Source: Candidatus Rifleibacteriota bacterium
GTDB taxonomy: Bacteria > Riflebacteria > Ozemobacteria > Ozemobacterales > Ozemobacteraceae
DNA: 19,853 bases
Assembly (NCBI GenBank): GCA_022704885.1
Contig: JAKJFO010000063.1
Coordinates: forward strand, 1 to 19,853
Direction of reading: 5' to 3'
Positions 14,540 through 19,853 of this stretch are shown piece by piece. The translations under genes were made by a program, and so were the position numbers. Within the stretch, counting starts at the first letter, position 1, and each line of letters begins with the position of its first letter. The notes beneath the pieces are model-generated. The model was not told the origin of the DNA and ran no database searches. It saw only the letters and a program-made list of their open reading frames with translations.

Positions 14540-15597
14540 GCGCCAACCTCCCGCACCGTTGTCCCGGCGCCGATGAATTGCGGTATGGTATCGCGATAGA
14601 TTGGCCTGATAATGCCTTTGTTGGTGATAATGGCAGTTATCAGTTCGGGCGGCGTCACGTCGAAAGCCGGATTGTAAACCTTGATCTCTTTGGGCGCGAC
14701 CTGCTGACCGCCGATATATCTGACTTCGTCGTGATCACGCTCTTCAATTTTGATTTCTTCGCCGTATTTGATGGTCATATCGAATGTCGAATCAGGTGCG
14801 GCAACATAAAAAGGCACGCCGTTGTATTTAGCCAGCACTGCCAGCGGATAGGTGCCAATCTTGTTGGCAACGAAACCATGCGCGGTGATGCGGTCGGCGC
14901 CGACAACCACGCCCTGTACCTTGCCGTCACGGATCAGGCCGCCGGCCATATTGTCGCAGATCAGCGTCGCATCGATCTTTTCCTGCACCATTTCCCAGGC
15001 GGTCAGACGGGCGCCCTGCAGCAGTGGCCGGGTCTCGTCAACAAATACTTTGAACTGCTTGCCCTGTTCCTGGGCGGCTCTGAATACGCCGAGGGCGGTG
15101 CCATAACCAGCAGTGGCAAGGGCGCCGGCATTGCAGTGTGTCAGCCAGGTTTCGCCATTCTTGAGCAGACTGGCGCCAAAACGCCCGATACTGCGGCACA
15201 TTTCGATGTCTTCGGCTTTGATCGCATCAGCTTCATCAAGCGCAACCGCAGCGGCGGCGGCAAAATCACTGCAGCCGGCCAGCGCTTTTTTCATGCGGTC
15301 GATTGCCCAGAAAAGGTTGACCGCTGTAGGGCGAGTGCCTGCGAGCAGGTCGCATATCTCGCCGAACGCAGTTTTAAAAGGTTTGCCGTGATTTTGCGGG
15401 TTGTTGAGGCCGAGCACGATGCCGTAGGCAGCGGCTACTCCAATAGCCGGCGCACCGCGCACCTGCATATCGACAATGGCTTTTGCCGTTTCCTGTTCGG
15501 TTTTGCAGAACACCGTGCGGGTCTCGACCGGCAGCAGCGTCTGATCGAGCAGTTCGAGCCTGCTCTGTTCGCGGTTATATACGACTGCTTCCAGCAT
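14536..15597 (-). CDS. mtnA: Methylthioribose-1-phosphate isomerase
   Basis: The 353-residue product converts 5-methylthioribose-1-phosphate to the ribulose-1-phosphate form, and in some bacteria also 5-deoxyribose-1-phosphate. It has normal family length. Active-site residues are C155 in THCNAGALATAGYGTALG and D235 in VVGADRITAHGFVANKIGTY (split 231-250); RGAPAIG (47-53) and the DETRP segment (187-191) are also family signatures, the latter shared with eIF2B-like proteins. It is the first gene of the minus-strand operon and overlaps the aldolase by 4 bases. AAGGG lies about 9 bases before the ATG. An AT-rich TATATAAG just upstream could be a -10 element, with no good -35. No mtnK, mtnP, mtnC or mtnD is visible nearby. 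Confidence 0.96.
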   Translation of the reverse strand: MLEAVVYNREQSRLELLDQTLLPVETRTVFCKTEQETAKAIVDMQVRGAPAIGVAAAYGIVLGLNNPQNHGKPFKTAFGEICDLLAGTRPTAVNLFWAIDRMKKALAGCSDFAAAAAVALDEADAIKAEDIEMCRSIGRFGASLLKNGETWLTHCNAGALATAGYGTALGVFRAAQEQGKQFKVFVDETRPLLQGARLTAWEMVQEKIDATLICDNMAGGLIRDGKVQGVVVGADRITAHGFVANKIGTYPLAVLAKYNGVPFYVAAPDSTFDMTIKYGEEIKIEERDHDEVRYIGGQQVAPKEIKVYNPAFDVTPPELITAIITNKGIIRPIYRDTIPQFIGAGTTVREVGA

Positions 15598-15727
15598 CTG
15601 TTTCTGCCCTTATATATTCAGATTCAAATATTGCTATAAAGATATGAAATCTTTCACGCCGCCGATAATAACAGACCTGTACTCTATGGTCAAGAACCCC
15701 TGCTCCCAAAGTAACTGCATTCAGAAA

Positions 15728-15760
15728 CCGCGGATTACACAGATTATCGCAGATTGGCTG
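15728..15760. repeat. CGCAGATT-type intergenic repeat
   Basis: The segment contains CGGATTACACAGATT followed by ATCGCAGATTGGCTGA. Related GATT-rich words occur in the spacers at 136-158 and 19548-19580. Similar phrases are common in intergenic DNA of many environmental bacteria. Confidence 0.5.
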
Positions 15761-15840
15761 AAAATGATGCCATCGTCATGACCAGCTCAGGGCAAACGCC
15801 TACTTTTCCATGATCAGATGCTGCTGACGGCGTGAATGTT

Positions 15841-16001
15841 GTCATTGCGAGGAGCGTAAGCGACGAAGCGGTATGCCGAAGGCATAAGCCAGCTCTGAGC
15901 AAATCTCACTGTCTTAAACAGGCTGTTGCCATGATACAATGAGATTGCTTCGTCGTTCTGCTACGCAGAACTCCTCGCGAAGGCCAGGGATGACCAATGA
16001 C
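15841..16001. repeat. 161-bp imperfect palindromic repeat element
   Basis: The ends are exact inverted repeats, GTCATTG (15841-15847) and CAATGAC (15995-16001). Inside, GCGAGGAG pairs with CTCCTCGC (15971-15978), CGACGAAGC with GCTTCGTCG (from 15947), and AATCTCA (15902-15908) with TGAGATT (15940-15946). The central loop holds CTGT-CTTAA-ACAG. The arms resemble a widespread non-coding repeat, a form of which reads GTCATTGCGAGGAGCG at its ends. It has no coding capacity, so it is MITE- or REP-like, probably mobilised in trans if mobile at all. Confidence 0.75.
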
Positions 16002-16083
16002 GGGTTTAAAGCAGGCGTCAATTCTACGACAAGTTTACGTTTGCCATGATGACCAGCTGAATTGCCAATTTCTATCGGGCGTA

Positions 16084-16113
16084 TTGACGAAGCAAACATG
16101 GTGGGAGTATCTT
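16084..16113 (+). promoter_or_regulatory. Candidate promoter for the 591-residue protein gene
   Basis: TTGACG (16084-16089, five of six consensus bases) and TATCTT (16108-16113, four of six) are 18 bases apart, placing transcription start about 40 bases before the ATG at 16160. This is by eye only. Confidence 0.35.
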
Positions 16114-16159
16114 TTTGGAGGCAAAGACTCAGATTAAGTCGCATACGAAGAGGATAATC

Positions 16160-17935
16160 ATGACCGGAACACTATCAGAATACGGCGATATCGGCGTGGT
16201 TTATGCATGGTTGCTGACCGATCAGGAAGCCGCAGAAAAGATGCAGAGAGAGCTGTGGTCGGTTTATAATCACCCTTACGGCGGCGGTGATTTTTCTGAA
16301 TGCCTGAAAGATATGATTCCTTATGTGTTTCGTATTTTTTCGCATCTGGTCGCAGATTGTGACGATTTTGTCGCGCTGGCCAGGCGTATGCCTGATATTC
16401 TCAAGTCGTTGCCCTACGAAAGTTCTGGCCATCTCGATGGTACCGACTACGATTTCGCTACGACAAAACTGCAGCAGCGCGCCATGCAGGCAAAAACCGC
16501 CGCAGAATTTGTGGCCGGTTCCTCAAAAAAACCTGTGGTCACCGCTGTGGAAACTGTAGAAGCGTCTTCGCAGGCGGATCTGACTGCCTGGCAGAGCGGA
16601 TTCGCAGCAGAAATAGAAGAACTCGAGCAGCTTGGGCTGTATCTTGCCGATGAATCCGGCAACGATCTCAGCGGAAAAATCTTGCAGCGCTACTCGCACA
16701 AGCTTTTATCAGTAGCTCATCAGCGGCCTGATCTGCAGCATCTTGTCGCGGTATTACGTGACGCTGCTGACTGGCACAAAATGTCAGGCGATTACAAGTG
16801 GCCGGTCCGGGTTCTTGAACAGGCTGTCGAGGCAATGCCCGACCCGGCGACACAGCTCAAACAGCTTTTTCCCGAAGACTCCGTTCCGGTGAAAATACTT
16901 GCCGGCAGCCCGTCGCTCTGTCTTCGTTTACTGGCCATGCCCGACTCAGGTCTGCTCAGACGGGTCAGAATACAGTTGCCGGTTCTTGCACCTTTGTTGA
17001 GCAGTGAGCGGGCGGTGGCCGCCTTTGTCGATCTGCTGGTGCTGATGAATTTTAACCGCAAAATTTATTTCGACATCTTTTTGTCTGCCCTGCCGCAAAT
17101 TGCCGCTGCCGCCAGGCATTCTGACAGCGTTACGACGCTGGTTTTAGCTCGTGAGCTTCTCCTGGCCGGGCAATATCTGCGTGATGTCACCGACTGGCTG
17201 CCGGCGATATGTGAGGTTGCCGGTGCAGTACCGGGAAATGACCCTGCCATGCTCGCAGATGCAGCACGACTGATGCCCTGCGGCGAGCTCGTCAGGCACT
17301 GCATGCCCATGCTCGAACATGGCGTCAGCTGGTCTGAACTCTGCGAAAATCTCTGGCAGATGTGGCAGAGGCTGCGCAAAGACTATACTTACGATCATCA
17401 GGCGCGTCGTGCCGTTGCTGAAATTTTTGCCCGAGAAGCCCCGAGGGTCACCAGTGCTGCAGATTTTGCAGTGTTCTGTGGCATGTTTCCTGATGCGCTA
17501 TCACCATTATCCATGCCGCGCGGCCGTTTTTTCAAACCACGTTTTCAGTCAGACCCGCCTGAAACTATGCCGGGTTCAGACCCAGTTCCGCCTGACATGT
17601 CGGTTCGTCTGCTCGGATCATACCCGAAAGAAGTCGAAAAGAACGGTTTCAGGCACGTTTGCGTTTGGTGGAACGGAAGAACCGGCGCTTTTGAGTTTCC
17701 TGAGCTGTATTCGGCCATGTCAGGCAGCATTCGCACAATCCCTTACACTGTTTCAGGTCATGATGCCTGGGCTCTCCTGGGACTGGCCCGCGAAAAATTT
17801 CCGCCCGAAGGCAACGAAGCATCATTGCAGCTCACCGCCCGCACGCTCGGCCTCACGCTGGCGCAGCTGCAAGATCTGCTCGAAAAAAGCCGCGCCTGTG
17901 TCTTCCCCGAAAAAGGCCAGTACGACGACCGCTGA
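16160..17935 (+). CDS. Uncharacterised 591-residue cytosolic protein
   Basis: I do not recognise this protein. It has no signal peptide or membrane segment. Residues about 1-445 look mainly helical, with many Leu/Ala-rich amphipathic stretches. A Pro/Arg-rich linker follows (about 448-479, with FFKPRF and DPVPPD), then a distinct C-terminal region of about 112 residues (480-591) containing RHVCVWWNGRTGAFEFPELY near 498-518 and a helix ending in LAQLQDLLEKS. The ATG at 16160 is chosen because AGAGGA lies 5-6 bases upstream; an in-frame TTG at 16115 would add 15 residues and itself follows GGGAG, so it is possible. The gene is alone on its strand after the palindromic repeat, probably with its own promoter (16084-16113). 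The codon pattern resembles its neighbours, giving no sign of recent transfer. Confidence 0.8.
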   Translation: MTGTLSEYGDIGVVYAWLLTDQEAAEKMQRELWSVYNHPYGGGDFSECLKDMIPYVFRIFSHLVADCDDFVALARRMPDILKSLPYESSGHLDGTDYDFATTKLQQRAMQAKTAAEFVAGSSKKPVVTAVETVEASSQADLTAWQSGFAAEIEELEQLGLYLADESGNDLSGKILQRYSHKLLSVAHQRPDLQHLVAVLRDAADWHKMSGDYKWPVRVLEQAVEAMPDPATQLKQLFPEDSVPVKILAGSPSLCLRLLAMPDSGLLRRVRIQLPVLAPLLSSERAVAAFVDLLVLMNFNRKIYFDIFLSALPQIAAAARHSDSVTTLVLARELLLAGQYLRDVTDWLPAICEVAGAVPGNDPAMLADAARLMPCGELVRHCMPMLEHGVSWSELCENLWQMWQRLRKDYTYDHQARRAVAEIFAREAPRVTSAADFAVFCGMFPDALSPLSMPRGRFFKPRFQSDPPETMPGSDPVPPDMSVRLLGSYPKEVEKNGFRHVCVWWNGRTGAFEFPELYSAMSGSIRTIPYTVSGHDAWALLGLAREKFPPEGNEASLQLTARTLGLTLAQLQDLLEKSRACVFPEKGQYDDR

Positions 17936-18014
17936 CCTGCCAACTTTGCATCAGCCATTCCTGCTGAACAGCCGTCGCGGGTGGATGGATTATCAGTGAG
18001 CTGTTATATAGAAT

Positions 18015-18042
18015 CGTCAATCCCGCGCAAGCGGGAATCCAG
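18015..18042. repeat. Widespread CCCGC-GCAA-GCGGG palindromic repeat
   Basis: The core is TCCCGCGCAAGCGGGA (18021-18036), flanked by CGTCAA and ATCCAG. This matches a very common dispersed bacterial repeat, often mistranslated as SVIPAQAGIQ-like peptides. The hairpin has a 5-6 bp GC stem with a GCAA loop. It lies inside the spurious upstream extension of the next gene and argues against any start before 18137. Confidence 0.7.
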
Positions 18043-18052
18043 TCTCAATGCT

Positions 18053-18092
18053 GACCAGACTTATCTTTGTCTGGTCGTTCTGTTCTTTCGCG
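18053..18092 (+). terminator. Possible terminator between the 591-residue gene and the NHL gene
   Basis: GACCAGAC (18053-18060) and GTCTGGTC (18069-18076) are exact reverse complements with an 8-base loop, followed by a T-rich but broken tract (GTTCTGTTCTTTC). It lies about 120 bases after the stop at 17935, suggesting the two plus-strand genes are transcribed separately. Confidence 0.45.
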
Positions 18093-18136
18093 AATGTTTT
18101 TGGCAGGTGGGGGAGGTTTCTGGTATTCTGGCTGCA

Positions 18137-19492
18137 ATGATTAAGCGATGGCGAAGAAGTTGCAGGGTTTTTGTGGCGGGCTGGTGGCTGGTGCTGCCAG
18201 TGATATTGCTGCTTTTCGGGCAGACGCCGGTTTGTGCAAACGGCACCGGGTTTTTCAAGTTTGCCGTGCAGTATGCGACTCTTGGCCACGAAAAAGGCTG
18301 CTTCAACCAGCCTGAAGGCATGGTTTTCTCACCCGATGGCAAATATCTTGCCGTCTGTGACACACATAGTAACCGTATTCAGCTGTTTTCGGTAGATTCA
18401 ACGCCATATGCTTCGGCGCCGCTTACCCTCGAAAGAGTCTACGGGGGGCTCTGGCCCTGGGACGACCGCACCCGCCCGATCGACTCGCACGATGCCTACC
18501 GTGAAAAAGATCTTCTTTATGGCAGAAACCCGAATTATCTGGTCGGGCGCGCCTATCAGCACGGGCAGGGGCATACCCGACCGGCTGAGCACATTCCGAT
18601 GGATCACTTCAACCTGCCGGTCGGCATTGCCTGGCTTGGCACTTCGACGCTGTTGATCGCCGACACCGGCAATCATCGCCTGCTGGCCATGAAACTTAAC
18701 GGCGAAGTGCGCTGGATTCTCGGTCAGGAAGGCTGGAAAGACGGGTATTTTCACCACCCGCTCGGCATCGACGTCGATTGCAGCGGCCAGATCTATGTTA
18801 CCGAGCCTCGCAGCAAGTATATCAGAGGCCTCGGTCTCGATTTTGCCCAGCGCATGCGCACGCAGGGCAACCGTCTGCAGATTTTCGGCAAAGACCTCAA
18901 ACCGTCTAAACGTATCGGTCACATGCACCACATGTCGGGTCGCGATTACCGCCAGTTCAAAGATCTGACCCGGGTCTGGGTCGGCACTGATGGTGATATT
19001 TACGTCGCCGACAATGGCAATCGTCGGGTAATGCTCTTTGACAGCTCGTTAAAGAAAAAAGCCGAAATCGGGCGCTGGGAAAAATACCGCCTTCTTTACC
19101 CGAACGGCATCGACCGTTCGCTCGATGGCCGGCTGGCGATCGCTGATACCGGCAACCACAAGGTTGTCATTCTCGACACCAATCATAAAATCATACAGGT
19201 AATCGGTCGTTTCGGCACAGCCCCGGGCTGCTTCGTACGCCCGCACGAGGCCAGATTTGGCCCCAACGGCGATTTATACGTTCTCGATACCGGTAATGCC
19301 CGCATTCAGGTGTTCAGAGGCCCGCAGATCAGACAGTTTCCGCGCTGCCCGGTTCCTGAACCCCTGAGCCGCCTCCGCCCCCGCCGCAGAAACTCGAAGA
19401 ACTTCTTCCCCCGCCGGCACCTCCGAAGGATTCGTTCTGAACAGGCCTGGCCGGTATCTGCTGATTTTGAGATGACAGTCGAGACCCGATGA
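18137..19492 (+). CDS. Secreted NHL-repeat beta-propeller protein, C-terminus probably frameshifted
   Basis: From the ATG at 18137 the frame encodes 451 residues. Residues 1-34 are a signal peptide (basic start, long hydrophobic core, cleavage after PVCA), so the protein is exported. About six NHL-type blades follow (about 57-85, 158-186, 206-250, 276-303, 320-347, 367-394), with ADTGNHRLL, ADNGNRRVML and LDTGNARIQVF, probably one six-bladed propeller; such domains bind proteins, carbohydrates or other ligands. The stretch 100-156 is an insertion rich in Trp, Tyr and His. An in-frame extension back to 17981 is rejected because it translates the 18015 repeat. After residue 408 the frame reads an unlikely Arg-rich tail; adding one C to the CCCC at 19361-19364 gives a Pro-rich end (EPPPPPPQKLEELL) stopping at 19440. 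A GGGGGAGGT lies about 20 bases upstream, farther than usual. Confidence 0.85.
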   Translation: MIKRWRRSCRVFVAGWWLVLPVILLLFGQTPVCANGTGFFKFAVQYATLGHEKGCFNQPEGMVFSPDGKYLAVCDTHSNRIQLFSVDSTPYASAPLTLERVYGGLWPWDDRTRPIDSHDAYREKDLLYGRNPNYLVGRAYQHGQGHTRPAEHIPMDHFNLPVGIAWLGTSTLLIADTGNHRLLAMKLNGEVRWILGQEGWKDGYFHHPLGIDVDCSGQIYVTEPRSKYIRGLGLDFAQRMRTQGNRLQIFGKDLKPSKRIGHMHHMSGRDYRQFKDLTRVWVGTDGDIYVADNGNRRVMLFDSSLKKKAEIGRWEKYRLLYPNGIDRSLDGRLAIADTGNHKVVILDTNHKIIQVIGRFGTAPGCFVRPHEARFGPNGDLYVLDTGNARIQVFRGPQIRQFPRCPVPEPLSRLRPRRRNSKNFFPRRHLRRIRSEQAWPVSADFEMTVETR

Positions 19493-19497
19493 TTGGA

Positions 19498-19743
19498 GAA
19501 GAAGAAAGCTCTCACCAAGTCGCGGAGGCACGAAGAAGAAGAAGAACGTCCGCAGATTTCGCAGATTGCGCCGATTTGCGATGAAGAAAGAGAAGATCGA
19601 CAGAGATTGAAGAAGAAAGCTTGCCTTAAGGCGGTGAGACACGAAGAAGAACAACTGCAGATTAAGCTGATAGCTTTCTGAAAAATTCAAAACTGCACAA
19701 AAGAACCTCTCAATAATCTTCGCTGATTCTGTAATCTGCGGAC
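19498..19743. repeat. Repeat-derived intergenic sequence with 111-bp direct repeat and inverted ends
   Basis: GAAGAAGAAAGCT occurs at 19498-19510 and 19609-19621, and CACGAAGAAGAA at 19529-19540 and 19640-19651, both exactly 111 bases apart. GTCCGCAGATT (19548-19558) is an exact inverted match to AATCTGCGGAC (19733-19743). The GAAG-rich and CGCAGATT phrases resemble dispersed intergenic repeats of other environmental bacteria. Short open frames across it (for example 19493-19681) are repetitive Lys/Glu-rich and not convincing. The rest of 19441-19756 shows no gene. Confidence 0.55.
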
Positions 19744-19756
19744 AAAGTTTTCCTGA

Positions 19757-19853
19757 TTGAAAGCCTGTTTAGATCACGATAACGACACTGATACCGATCC
19801 CGAAAGAAAAACCTACGAAGATGCCGTGTGGCGATACAAGAATTTTGTAAAGA
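19757..19853 (+). CDS. Possible 5' end of a gene cut by the window edge
   Basis: A TTG at 19757, directly after an in-frame TGA (19754-19756), opens a frame running to the window end that includes DPERKTYEDAVWRYKNFVK. That segment has the charge and aromatic pattern of a helical protein, but there is no clear ribosome site and the first part (DHDNDTDTD) is low complexity, so this may be chance or repeat-derived. Confidence 0.25.
   Translation, partial: MKACLDHDNDTDTDPERKTYEDAVWRYKNFVK

Larger units (their letters stand above)
15598..16159. other. Divergent intergenic region rich in repeats
   Basis: This 562-base spacer separates the minus-strand operon from the plus-strand gene at 16160. 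It holds an AT-rich candidate promoter for mtnA (about 15604-15650), a CGCAGATT-type repeat (15728-15760), a 161-bp imperfect palindrome (15841-16001) and a candidate promoter for the downstream gene (16084-16113). I see no coding sequence; the short open frames cross the palindrome. Confidence 0.6.

Noticed and set aside
14578..15639. 353-codon plus-strand open frame opposite mtnA
   Set aside because: Its length equals mtnA by coincidence of low antisense stop frequency; mtnA has its active-site motifs intact.
15841..16001. Riboswitch or attenuator for the downstream gene
   Set aside because: The symmetric inverted ends match a dispersed palindromic repeat, and the candidate promoter lies downstream of it.
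17981..18136. In-frame upstream extension of the NHL gene
   Set aside because: It translates a dispersed repeat and a hairpin and would bury the signal peptide inside the protein.
19493..19681. Lys/Glu-rich 62-codon open frame
   Set aside because: It is read through the GAAG-rich direct repeat and is not protein-like.

Overview
The window reads as ordinary bacterial chromosome (dense genes, Shine-Dalgarno sites, intrinsic terminators) from an environmental bacterium that I cannot place in a phylum. Signal peptides, a membrane hybrid sensor kinase, an IleS2-type isoleucyl-tRNA synthetase and several classes of widespread intergenic repeat all suggest a free-living, poorly sampled lineage. There is no phage, transposase, CRISPR array, rRNA or tRNA that I can see.

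Layout. Bases 1-71 hold the probable tail of an upstream gene. A 435-bp spacer follows, then a small secreted, lysine-rich protein with a Gln-triplet repeat (507-920) closed by a strong terminator. Next is a two-gene membrane operon: an NfeD/YuaF-like protein (1094-1816) overlapping a flotillin (1804-3375). It ends in a 16-bp hairpin that also serves the convergent gene, a 1569-residue hybrid histidine kinase (3442-8151, minus strand). That kinase carries a periplasmic PhnD-like sensor, PAS and GAF modules, a kinase core, two receiver-like domains and an Hpt domain.

Upstream of the kinase, and separated from it by an intrinsic terminator, is a tight five-gene minus-strand operon that starts at 15597 and ends at 8354: mtnA, a class II aldolase, ileS, dnaN, and a HEAT-repeat protein with a double zinc ribbon. 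Three of its junctions are 4-base overlaps or 8-base gaps and the last is a 17-base gap. mtnA plus an aldolase with the fuculose-aldolase residue set suggests salvage of methylthioadenosine and/or 5'-deoxyadenosine by cleavage to dihydroxyacetone phosphate. Their co-transcription with the replication clamp and an aminoacyl-tRNA synthetase is unusual.

The divergent spacer 15598-16159 holds a 161-bp imperfect palindrome and a CGCAGATT-type repeat. The plus strand then carries an unrecognised 591-residue protein (16160-17935) and a secreted NHL-repeat beta-propeller protein (18137-19492). The propeller gene appears to have lost one C near its end, which garbles a proline-rich tail. The last 400 bases are repeat-derived sequence plus a possible gene start cut by the window edge.

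No wholly new system is proven here. The best candidates for follow-up are the mtnA-aldolase-ileS-dnaN-HEAT operon, the Trp-patterned HEAT/zinc-ribbon protein, the Cys cluster in the kinase GAF domain, the secreted Gln-triplet protein and the unrecognised 591-residue protein.
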